Source: Cellvibrionaceae bacterium
Lineage (GTDB): Bacteria; Pseudomonadota; Gammaproteobacteria; Pseudomonadales; Cellvibrionaceae
Length of the DNA: 64,000 nucleotides
Assembly (NCBI GenBank): GCA_021151695.1
Contig: JAGKWU010000004.1
Span: 62,001-126,000 of the forward strand
Direction: 5' to 3'
The position numbers and the translations under genes were made by a program. Below the pieces are notes generated by a model. It had not been told where the DNA came from and did no database searches. It saw only the letters and a list, made by a program, of their open reading frames with translations. Positions 1 through 7,865 of the stretch are shown piece after piece; position 1 is the stretch's first letter; every line of letters starts with the position of its first letter.

Positions 1-771
1 CAACTGGTTGCCAAACAGCTCAGGTAATTGCGCGAGTTTACGCCAGCCAATATCGCCACCTTGCAGGGCAGCCTGATCGTTGGAGTTGGCAATCGCCAAT
101 TGTGCGAAGTCACCGCCGGCTTGTAGTTTTTGCTGGATATCTTTGGCTTTTTTCTCCGCTGCTGCAATGGTATCCGCATCGGCACCACTGGGCACAGCAA
201 TTAAAATATGACCAATATGGTAATCAGGAGAGGTGGCAAATTTGCCATCGCTGGACGCCAGGAAATTATCAATTTCCTGCTGGCTGATTTTAATACGGCT
301 ACTCACCACACCTTGTTGCAAATGGTTCATGGTAATTTCATCGCGAATCTGGCGGCGCAAACCCTCCAGGGTTAATCCCTGACGAGTGAGATCGGCAATG
401 AACTGTTCATGGGTCATCTGGTTCTTTTGAGCGATGCGATCAATCGCCTGGTCAACTTCCGCCTCTTCCACTTTAATTTCATAGCGGTTGGCCAAACCCA
501 GCTCAATGCGTTCCAGAATAAGTTGCTCCAGTACTTGCTTGCGCAATACCGACTCTTCGGGAAGTTCGTTGTACTGGCCTTTCAAACGGGTGAGTACTGA
601 TTGCATACGATCGCGCAATTCACTTTCCAGCACCACGTCTTCATCGACAATGGCAACAACCTTATCGAGGTTCTGGGCTTTGGCGGCCATGGCGTGTGGG
701 CCAGCCATTAGCAACAGGCCCGCAACACACAGGCTCCAACAGGTTTTGCTCAGTTTTATCTGCATAGTCAT
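1..771 (-). CDS. surA: SurA periplasmic chaperone/peptidyl-prolyl isomerase (N-terminal part, runs off window)
   Basis: Periplasmic chaperone that escorts unfolded outer-membrane proteins, LptD among them, to the BAM complex. The reading frame is open from the window edge to the start, so only the N-terminal part is present. A signal peptide is visible (basic start, then a leucine-rich stretch ending in MAGPHAMA), followed by the SurA N-terminal domain (KVVAIVDEDVVLESELRDR) and the beginning of the first parvulin domain (IGHILIAVPSGAD). Two in-frame ATGs lie two codons apart (771 and 765). It starts 15 bases after the lptD stop, the same order and strand as the lptD-surA operon of other gammaproteobacteria. 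Identity rests on family resemblance and synteny. Confidence 0.93.
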   Translation of the reverse strand, partial: MTMQIKLSKTCWSLCVAGLLLMAGPHAMAAKAQNLDKVVAIVDEDVVLESELRDRMQSVLTRLKGQYNELPEESVLRKQVLEQLILERIELGLANRYEIKVEEAEVDQAIDRIAQKNQMTHEQFIADLTRQGLTLEGLRRQIRDEITMNHLQQGVVSSRIKISQQEIDNFLASSDGKFATSPDYHIGHILIAVPSGADADTIAAAEKKAKDIQQKLQAGGDFAQLAIANSNDQAALQGGDIGWRKLAQLPELFGNQL

Positions 772-786
772 CACTTTATTTTGGTA

Positions 787-3354
787 TTAGCGTAAATGTT
801 TACTGCGCTCTTCAAAGCCAGGCATGGCTTTGTCCAGCAATTGGCTGATGCGCTGATCCATGCTGCCAAAGCCTTTCAGCTCCAGCTCAAACATGATCCC
901 CGGCTCATAGTCGTCATTGGTAACGTGGGCGAGGAAGTTGGGCGTACCATAGTCAATCCGCAACCAGCGACGACCCAGTATGCGCAGGCGGTAGCAACAA
1001 TCGTTGTATTCGAGCCCCGCAAAGGTGTCGAGTTCCACGTCATGGGTAAAATCGTGGTTATTGCGCGCAACTACGCTCCAACGGCTATTAATTGGCCAGA
1101 GCATGGACACATCTAACTGATCAATTTCGTCAGTTGATTGATAGAGCGGCGCGTCAATGACGGTCGAGTCGCTAACCAATGGCTTTAGCGTGTAGCGATA
1201 GGCCAGATTGAAAATACGGTAGTGTTCATCCAGGTAATGCAAACCAAAAGCGGCGTTATCCAGATTGCTGGAGCGACGATCATAAGCCAGGTCGGCGCTC
1301 ATATGCAGCTTCTGACCTATCTGGCCACTCACTTGCAGCGCCAGGTCGGAAGTACCGCGCGTATTGTCATCATCGTTGACCGTATCTTCAAACACGGTGA
1401 TCTTGCGGTCAGCCGCATAAAAAATTTGGCCCAGGCTTACACGCAGACGCTCGGCGCCAGTCGTTTGTGAAATATAAGCCGTGGACAGCGCCAGAGTGAC
1501 CTGGTTGGCGTCATCAATACGGTCGCCACCGGCAAAGCGCGAACGACGGAAAAGCTGATCGTAACTAAAGGTCAGTTGGTTGGTATCGAAGTTGATGTAG
1601 CTATTGCCGGCCGTCAACCCATAAAGCGACTGCTGGTTTTTATATTGGCTGTAAAAATAAAACAGCCGTGGTTCCAGCGTCTGTATATAACTTTCACCAA
1701 AGAGATTACTGTCGCGTTCAAAATAGAGCCCGGTATCCAGGCTGCCTTGGGGAACCACGAAACTGGGGCTGGCATTATCATCAGGAGCGAGGTTCCAGTC
1801 GCTGAATTGATAGCTCAGGGTTTTCACCCCCACTGCCGGTTTGAAGAACCCCCAAGCGGAATTTTTATTCCATTGCAAGCTGTAGTCGGTGTTAACGCGT
1901 TGGCCAAACACTGTGCTTTGCAGGGCTTTGATAAGCGCTGCATCACCAGCGGCCGGGTTATCCGGGTTTATGAAGGAATCAGCCCAGTAACGGTTCTGGG
2001 CAAAGTTCACGTATTTGTTATCGAGGGTCAATGCCCAATCATCGAATTGATAACTGCCATCCATGTGGATGCGCGGCAAATCGCGGTAGCGTTGTTGCGA
2101 TTGGGTAAGCAGGCGATATTCATTCACCATGACACCGCTGAACCAGTGCTCGCTGCGATAATCCGCTGATGCCATTTGACGTACATAGGCCACACGGTTG
2201 GAGTCGATGGAACCGCTGTACATATCACGCAGGTAATCGCGATCACTCATATCCGCATAATCAATGGTGGTAGACCAGGCTTCCCCCATACCACCCTGTT
2301 GTTGGAGCTTGGCATACCAGCGGTTGTGGCCACGATAGGGATAAGCTTGCTCTTCTGTAAGCGCACCAGACTCTATTTGCTGTTCGAGATAACTACTGAA
2401 CCCACCATGGTCGTTATTGATCAGGCTTCCGCTCAGTTCCGTATTAAAATGCGGAGCCATGTGGCGCAAGTCCAGCTCCATCATGGCACCGCGCTCGGAC
2501 ATGTAGCGCGGTGTGATGGTGGCATCCATTTCTGGCGCTATGTTCCAGTAAAAGGGAACTATGGTATCCCAGCCATTGCGGCTGTTATGGCTGAATGAGG
2601 GAAACAAAAACCCGGTAAGGCGCTCGTTACCCAAAGGGAAGCGAACATAGGGCATATAAACTACGGGGATATCTTTGAGATTGACCCGCATATTATGGGC
2701 CGTACCGTAGTGTTCATCAGGGTGCAGGGAGATTTCCGAGCCTTTAATTGACCAGGAGTTATCCCCCGGTTCACAACTGCTCATCTCGCTGCCATACAAA
2801 TCTATGACGTTATCGCCAAACTTATGCATCCGTTCGGCTATGCCGTGGATGCGGGTTTCATAGAGCACAAAGCGCGTATTGGTGAGCGTGGCCTCGCCTG
2901 TATCGCGATTCATTTGCGCACTGTCAGCGCGCACCATCATATTGGGATCACGCAGCTGGATTCCGCCGCTCATATCGATAAGGCCAGTGGCATTATCCAT
3001 GAGTACATTTTCGGTGCTGACCGAACGATTTCCCTGGGTGATGGAAACCTCACCATTCAGGCGAATCTTATTCTTGTCCTCTGCGGATGTTTCATCGGCA
3101 TAGGCATGAAAAGGCGCATTCGCCGGGTCCAGCTTGGCATCGGCATCAGTGCGCTGAGGCGGCACATAGGCACCACAGCAGACGTCTGGCACCAGCTTCT
3201 TTTGCTCTTCGGTGAGCTCATCCAGCGGCACCCAGTCCAGGGTGCGGTCATTGGCGGGTTGATTGCTAAGACTGGGTTTGTCACCAGCCATTGCAGGCAG
3301 ACAGAACACAGGAGCACACACAAGCGCAGCCAGACTGGCGCGGCGCATATGCAC
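787..3354 (-). CDS. lptD: LptD, LPS-assembly outer-membrane protein
   Basis: Outer-membrane barrel that, with LptE, inserts lipopolysaccharide into the outer leaflet. The protein has a signal peptide (RRASLAALVCAPVFCLPAMA), an N-terminal OstA/jellyroll domain (LNGEVSITQGNRSVSTENV), then the large beta-barrel. The conserved disulfide cysteines are visible as a CC pair near the N-terminus (VPDVCCGAYVPP) and another near the C-terminus (YNDCCYRLRI). Start choice: the frame is open to 3516. An ATG at 3393 and one at 3348 are possible, but a GTG at 3354 has an AAGGA eight bases upstream and gives a clean signal peptide of normal length, about 855 residues overall. surA follows closely. Its partner lptE is also in the window, at 60187. 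Confidence 0.95.
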   Translation of the reverse strand: MHMRRASLAALVCAPVFCLPAMAGDKPSLSNQPANDRTLDWVPLDELTEEQKKLVPDVCCGAYVPPQRTDADAKLDPANAPFHAYADETSAEDKNKIRLNGEVSITQGNRSVSTENVLMDNATGLIDMSGGIQLRDPNMMVRADSAQMNRDTGEATLTNTRFVLYETRIHGIAERMHKFGDNVIDLYGSEMSSCEPGDNSWSIKGSEISLHPDEHYGTAHNMRVNLKDIPVVYMPYVRFPLGNERLTGFLFPSFSHNSRNGWDTIVPFYWNIAPEMDATITPRYMSERGAMMELDLRHMAPHFNTELSGSLINNDHGGFSSYLEQQIESGALTEEQAYPYRGHNRWYAKLQQQGGMGEAWSTTIDYADMSDRDYLRDMYSGSIDSNRVAYVRQMASADYRSEHWFSGVMVNEYRLLTQSQQRYRDLPRIHMDGSYQFDDWALTLDNKYVNFAQNRYWADSFINPDNPAAGDAALIKALQSTVFGQRVNTDYSLQWNKNSAWGFFKPAVGVKTLSYQFSDWNLAPDDNASPSFVVPQGSLDTGLYFERDSNLFGESYIQTLEPRLFYFYSQYKNQQSLYGLTAGNSYINFDTNQLTFSYDQLFRRSRFAGGDRIDDANQVTLALSTAYISQTTGAERLRVSLGQIFYAADRKITVFEDTVNDDDNTRGTSDLALQVSGQIGQKLHMSADLAYDRRSSNLDNAAFGLHYLDEHYRIFNLAYRYTLKPLVSDSTVIDAPLYQSTDEIDQLDVSMLWPINSRWSVVARNNHDFTHDVELDTFAGLEYNDCCYRLRILGRRWLRIDYGTPNFLAHVTNDDYEPGIMFELELKGFGSMDQRISQLLDKAMPGFEERSKHLR

Positions 3355-3534
3355 AAAGAGTTTCCTTAAGGGAAATTGCTGGGTTGGAGCCATTAACAAC
3401 TGTCTCGTTCGCGGGGATGCCAACAACCCCTTACCCCACAGACTTGTGGCTGATGACAAGCTTGGGCAAATAGTGGCCAACAAGCGAGCATTAGATGGAT
3501 AAGCGGATAGTGACATCGCACAAAAATTGCGGCG

Positions 3535-3590
3535 ATTCTACTGCAATCAACCACCTCATGGAATGAACTCGGGAAATGAATTAGGTGGTT
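3535..3590 (-). promoter_or_regulatory. lptD upstream region: candidate promoter with inverted repeat
   Basis: The lptD-amgK gap (about 390 bases) is a divergent control region. On the minus strand there is a TAGAAT -10-like hexamer at 3540-3535, with only a weak -35. An eight-base inverted repeat (AACCACCT at 3549-3556, AGGTGGTT at 3583-3590) flanks the -35 area. I saw no convincing sigma-E promoter. Confidence 0.35.
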
Positions 3591-3671
3591 TATCCTCCCC
3601 GAGGCCAATTTAACAACATCAACTCCTGTAAATAAGTGCGCTGACACGCGCGAGAAATGCCATAGATTGCT

Positions 3672-3701
3672 TTGGCGAAGCACCACAAGACTGAGTAGAA
3701 T
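3672..3701 (+). promoter_or_regulatory. Candidate sigma-70 promoter of amgK-murU
   Basis: TTGGCG (3672-3677) and TAGAAT (3696-3701) are 18 bases apart and lie 42 bases upstream of the amgK start. Both are four- or five-of-six matches to consensus, so this is the most likely promoter for amgK-murU. Confidence 0.45.
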
Positions 3702-3742
3702 CGTGTTCATTTCTTTCATCAACCGGCCCACCGGACCCCTTT

Positions 3743-4792
3743 ATGACCCAAGAATCCGCGGCACGCGACCAGGCTTTACGCCAATGGGTAGCTACCCAGC
3801 TCAACCAGCCAATTGAACAAACCCAACTCAATCCCATTAGCAATGATGCCGGTTTTCGCCGCTATTTTCGCCTTACAGCATCGTCGCCATGGCTGGCGGT
3901 AGATGCACCACCGCAAACCGAGGACACTCGCCAGTTCGTTGCTCTCGCCCACCACCTGAGCATTCATGGCGTAAACACGCCGCGAATATTGGCTGCAGAC
4001 CAGTCATCAGGCTTTCTATTGGTAGAAGATTTCGGCGATGAACTTCTCCATCGCCACCTGCATGCCGACAGTGTTGGCCGACGCTACCACCAGTGCTTTG
4101 GGGTTCTGTTGAAGTTACAACACTGCCCGGATGATCAGGAGCTGATTCCACGCTACGACCGCGAACTATTGCATCGCGAACTGCTTATTTTTAGCGAATG
4201 GTTTGTCACTGCACTGTTGGGCTATCAGCTCGACGCCGGTGAACGTGCCCTGCTGGATGGTCTGTTCAAAGCGCTTGAAGACAGCGCACTCGACCAACCG
4301 CAAACCCTGGTGCATCGCGACTTTCATTCACGCAACTTACTGCTGCGCAACGACGGCGAACTGGGCGTGATTGACTTCCAGGGCGCGCTTTGGGGAGCTT
4401 GCACCTACGATCTGGTGTCGCTTCTGCGCGACTGTTATATCCGCTGGCCCGCTGAGCAAGTAAATCGTTGGGCTGAGGAGTATCGCCAACTGGCGCAATC
4501 GCGCAATCAGCTACCGGCAGATCTGGGAGCTGAAGAGTTCCAGCGCTGGTTTGATTTGATGGGCTTGCAACGCCATATCAAAGTGCTGGGAATTTTTGCC
4601 CGCCTGCACCTTCGCGACCATAAGCACAACTACCTGAAAGACCTGCCATTGGTTATCCGCTACTGCCTGGAAGTTGCGGGCAAATATGCAGAACTGCGCC
4701 CTTTCGTCGCCTGGTTTGAGCATAAGCTGCTGCCTATTATCCGCAAACAACCCTGGTATGCGGATATAGCTACTGCGGGAGAAGCCCCATGA
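3743..4792 (+). CDS. amgK: AmgK, N-acetylmuramate/N-acetylglucosamine anomeric kinase
   Basis: Cytoplasmic sugar kinase of the aminoglycoside-phosphotransferase fold. In the Pseudomonas-type recycling route it phosphorylates MurNAc (and GlcNAc) at C1. The 349-residue protein shows the fold's catalytic loop HRDFHSRN (H191, D193, N198) and the metal-binding DFQ (D211). It overlaps murU by four bases (ATGA), so the two are translationally coupled and act in sequence. The arrangement divergent from lptD-surA is the same as in Pseudomonas. This anabolic recycling branch bypasses de novo UDP-MurNAc synthesis, and so the target of fosfomycin. The assignment is strong because both partners are adjacent. 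Confidence 0.9.
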   Translation: MTQESAARDQALRQWVATQLNQPIEQTQLNPISNDAGFRRYFRLTASSPWLAVDAPPQTEDTRQFVALAHHLSIHGVNTPRILAADQSSGFLLVEDFGDELLHRHLHADSVGRRYHQCFGVLLKLQHCPDDQELIPRYDRELLHRELLIFSEWFVTALLGYQLDAGERALLDGLFKALEDSALDQPQTLVHRDFHSRNLLLRNDGELGVIDFQGALWGACTYDLVSLLRDCYIRWPAEQVNRWAEEYRQLAQSRNQLPADLGAEEFQRWFDLMGLQRHIKVLGIFARLHLRDHKHNYLKDLPLVIRYCLEVAGKYAELRPFVAWFEHKLLPIIRKQPWYADIATAGEAP

Positions 4793-5487
4793 AGGCCATG
4801 ATATTGGCTGCTGGTCTTGGCCAGCGTATGCGCCCCCTGACCGATCACCTTCCCAAACCTTTATTGTGTCTGGCCGACAAGCCTTTGCTGCAGTATCACC
4901 TGGAGGCGCTGGCCCGGGCGGGCATCAGTGAAGTCATCATCAATCTTGCTTACCTGGGCCACAAGATTCGTGACTTTGTGGGCGATGGCAGTCGCTTCGG
5001 CCTGCAAGTTCACTACTCGGAGGAGCCAGAACCCCTGGAGACAGCCGGCGCCTTGCTCAAGGCACTTCCCCTGCTCGGTAATGAGCCGTTTCTGTTGATT
5101 AACGGCGATGTCTGGACCGATTTTGACCTATGCCAACTGTCCAGAAGCACACTTGCAGCTGGGATCGATGCCCACCTGGTGCTGGTCCCCAATCCGGATT
5201 TCCATCCCAAGGGCGATTTCTCCCTCAATAGCGACAATATATTAATGGAAGAGGCCGACAGCCCCAGATTCACCTTTGCTGGTTTAAGCCTGATTCATCC
5301 GCGGTTGATTAGCGAATACCCGCACCAACGCCCCAAGTTTCCACTGGTTGAAGTATTGCGTCACGCTATTGCGAAGGGGCGCATCAGCGGCTCCCTCTAT
5401 GAAGGTCGCTGGAGCGATATAGGTACACCGGGACGTCTGCACGAGTTGGATAGCGAGCTGCGTAACAATCGGATTTATAAACCATAA
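4789..5487 (+). CDS. murU: MurU, MurNAc-1-phosphate uridylyltransferase
   Basis: Nucleotidyltransferase that turns MurNAc-alpha-1-phosphate into UDP-MurNAc, the second anabolic step after AmgK. The N-terminus carries the nucleotide-binding signature AAGLGQRMRPLT followed by PKPLL, and the metal/substrate motif NGDVWTDFD lies near residue 105. Length (232 residues) is that of the compact MurU/sugar-nucleotidyltransferase family, without the C-terminal beta-helix of GlmU. The start overlaps the amgK stop. An alternative label by fold alone would be glucose- or mannose-1-phosphate nucleotidyltransferase. The amgK partner decides for MurU. Confidence 0.88.
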   Translation: MKAMILAAGLGQRMRPLTDHLPKPLLCLADKPLLQYHLEALARAGISEVIINLAYLGHKIRDFVGDGSRFGLQVHYSEEPEPLETAGALLKALPLLGNEPFLLINGDVWTDFDLCQLSRSTLAAGIDAHLVLVPNPDFHPKGDFSLNSDNILMEEADSPRFTFAGLSLIHPRLISEYPHQRPKFPLVEVLRHAIAKGRISGSLYEGRWSDIGTPGRLHELDSELRNNRIYKP

Positions 5488-5700
5488 GCGTCACAGCCTA
5501 CTTACCCACAGAAGCTGTGTATAAGTCTGTGAATGTTATAGGAGTAACTAGCCGCCAGGCGCGCAACCATTGGGGTGGGTCCGGCTGCGCAGATTGCATA
5601 CAGCCGGCAGCCAGACTTAATTGTGCGCCTGATGCATCCAGCGTATGTAAGGCAACGTAAAAATATTAACTGCCATAAGAGCTTATCTGGTACACCTGAG

Positions 5701-5738
5701 TTGGCATCAAATGCCAAACAGCGGATTTGCGCTATAGT
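5701..5738 (+). promoter_or_regulatory. Palindrome and -10-like element upstream of the fimX-neighbour gene
   Basis: A perfect seven-base inverted repeat with a three-base centre (TTGGCAT at 5701-5707, ATGCCAA at 5711-5717) sits just upstream of a TATAGT hexamer (5733-5738), 35 bases before the next start codon. This fits a repressor or activator site at a promoter. The regulator is unknown. Confidence 0.35.
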
Positions 5739-5772
5739 AGTTAGTACAACCACTAGCGAACCACAGCATCGC

Positions 5773-7605
5773 ATGATCAAACTACAGCCCGTCAGCCAGC
5801 TACTCAGCCAACTCAACGTGCCAACCCAAGATCTGGCGCAACTGAGTTTTTGCGACGGCACCCGGGAAGCAAGTATCAAAGCCTGGGTGCGCTCGCTGCC
5901 ACTTACACAAATCCAGTTTGTGAGTGGGTTGCTTTATCAAGCATTACCCGACGTCGGCAGACTACAAACCAATGTCACCAATCGCTTACAGATTTTAGAG
6001 GCCATGCGCCCCTCTACACTGCAAGCCATTGATGGTTTAGCCCAGAGCTTTTTGAACCAACCGTTGATACTGCCTGAACCCGCGGTTAAAACCGCCACTG
6101 TTGCCCAGGCGCTGCAAAAACATCTGATCAATGGCTATCTGGTGGCGATTCGCGACCTCTGTAATGACCCCAAACCCAACCTGGAGTTTTTGGCACTGGC
6201 TATTCACAGAGCCATCACTGGCCTGGGTTTGTTGCTGTTGCGCTATTATCAACTCTATGTGCCTGTCTCTGGCCAATTGTGGACGGAGTTGCACAGCCTT
6301 TACCAGATTGCCATGCAGCTGGAACTCAATAAATTGCCGGTAACCGACAAACACTCGCACCAGCAACATTGCAATACGATTGATCTTGCCTATATGCGCG
6401 CCCTGTTGCTGTCCTGTGCCCGCCCCAACCAATTGCGCCAGGACGAAATACTCGCCACCTATAACGCGCTGGATAACCTCACTCAACTGGCATCCCTGCA
6501 GGATGCCGTAGGCAGTAGCCATGACAATCTGTTTGCCGTGGCAATTACCAGCAACCGCCCACCGCTCTATCGCTCGCGCTTCAAAAGCGAAGACAATCAA
6601 TTATTGCTGGAACTAAACACCTCGCCGCTCTGCAAGCGACTGACGGAGGTTAATACTGCCGCCAATAATGAAAGCAGTGAAACCATGACCTTGCGCAACG
6701 AGCTGCATCTCACCTCTGCCCTCACCTTGCATCTGATCCAGGCCTGGAACCTGTTAGCCCAGCGCAACTTTGAACGGCAACAGGTAAACGGAGAGCTGGA
6801 GGTGACCGTAGGCCTGTCCAACATTCACTACCACCTGGCCGGCAAAGTTGATTTCACCCACTTCCTCAACCGGATGCACGGTGGCAGCGGCAATGAGCCG
6901 GGCACTATTTTCCAGAAACGCGGTGTTCAACTGAAAGAAGATACCCGCAAAAAAGATGACCCATGGGATGACGCCTTCGATATCGTTGGCACTCCTCTTG
7001 ATGGCCGGCAGATCCACACAGGCAATATCGAATATGCGATCCGCAAGCAGGAGTCGGAGGCAATACAACCGGACAACCATCCTGTATTCAGCGTTCCGCT
7101 GATTGATAGCAGCCCGGGTGGCTACTGTATTGAATGGCAGGAATCTATTCCCAACCAGGTGAAAGCCGGTGAATTGCTCGGGTTGCGCGAACCCTCACGC
7201 AATCGCTGGAGCCTGGGTGTAGTGCGCTGGGCCAACCAGTCCAAAGGCGCCACCCAACTAGGGATACAGATACTTAGCGCCCAGGCAACACCTGTAGGGC
7301 TGGCCATTATCCACAAGACCGGCTCCAGTTCTGAATACCTGCGCGCGCTGGAATTGCCGGCATTAAAAGCCATCAACCAGCCGGCGACACTGATCACCAA
7401 TGCGGTGTCATTTCGCGAATACAGTAAAGCGCGCGTCTATAAAAAAGCGGAAAACACCAGCCCAAGCGACGACCAACACGTACAGCTTACCCGGCGGATT
7501 TTTGCTACCGGAGCTTTTAGCCAGTTTATCTACCGTGAGCTGGCGTCGGGCAAGCCTAAAGAGACGGCCAAAAGTGACGATTTTGACTCAGTGTGGGATT
7601 CCTAA
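5773..7605 (+). CDS. Large conserved protein next to fimX, C-terminal PilZ-like region
   Basis: A 610-residue cytoplasmic protein with no signal peptide or membrane segment. The N-terminal two thirds look all-helical. The last 150 residues are beta-rich (GYCIEWQESIPNQVKAGELL, then REPSRNRWSLGVVRWANQ), resembling the PilZ-like C-terminal region of proteins annotated as c-di-GMP-binding in Pseudomonas relatives. The start at ATG 5773 is chosen because the conserved-looking sequence begins there; the upstream in-frame extension has unlike composition and no ribosome-binding site. It lies upstream of fimX in the same direction, the PA4958-PA4959 arrangement of P. aeruginosa as I recall it, which suggests a shared role in c-di-GMP or pilus control. 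Biochemical function is not known to me. Confidence 0.65.
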   Translation: MIKLQPVSQLLSQLNVPTQDLAQLSFCDGTREASIKAWVRSLPLTQIQFVSGLLYQALPDVGRLQTNVTNRLQILEAMRPSTLQAIDGLAQSFLNQPLILPEPAVKTATVAQALQKHLINGYLVAIRDLCNDPKPNLEFLALAIHRAITGLGLLLLRYYQLYVPVSGQLWTELHSLYQIAMQLELNKLPVTDKHSHQQHCNTIDLAYMRALLLSCARPNQLRQDEILATYNALDNLTQLASLQDAVGSSHDNLFAVAITSNRPPLYRSRFKSEDNQLLLELNTSPLCKRLTEVNTAANNESSETMTLRNELHLTSALTLHLIQAWNLLAQRNFERQQVNGELEVTVGLSNIHYHLAGKVDFTHFLNRMHGGSGNEPGTIFQKRGVQLKEDTRKKDDPWDDAFDIVGTPLDGRQIHTGNIEYAIRKQESEAIQPDNHPVFSVPLIDSSPGGYCIEWQESIPNQVKAGELLGLREPSRNRWSLGVVRWANQSKGATQLGIQILSAQATPVGLAIIHKTGSSSEYLRALELPALKAINQPATLITNAVSFREYSKARVYKKAENTSPSDDQHVQLTRRIFATGAFSQFIYRELASGKPKETAKSDDFDSVWDS

Positions 7606-7865
7606 AATCCTGGCGCGTCACTTCCCCCCGGCGGCCCCCAAAGCCAAACGTCCAACTACACTAGGAAGAACTTTTTTTAGATTAATTTGCCACAAAGATA
7701 ACTGGGTCGCATAAATCAACTGGCGAGTTGAGCTAGAAGCAGATTTAAGTAAGATAGCCCCATCGAAGCAGCCCAACACAATAGTAAATATCGCTGACAA
7801 CTCGTTACCGACACAAGGTATGCCTGTCATCCCCAGCGGTTTAAGGAACAGTGCAGAACGCATTT

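Noticed and set aside
1576..2598. Plus-strand open frames opposite lptD
   Set aside because: Shadow frames; lptD is complete on the other strand.
5500..5535. SOS-box-like string with CTGTGTATAAGTCTGTG
   Set aside because: It lacks the CAG half at the required ten-base spacing.
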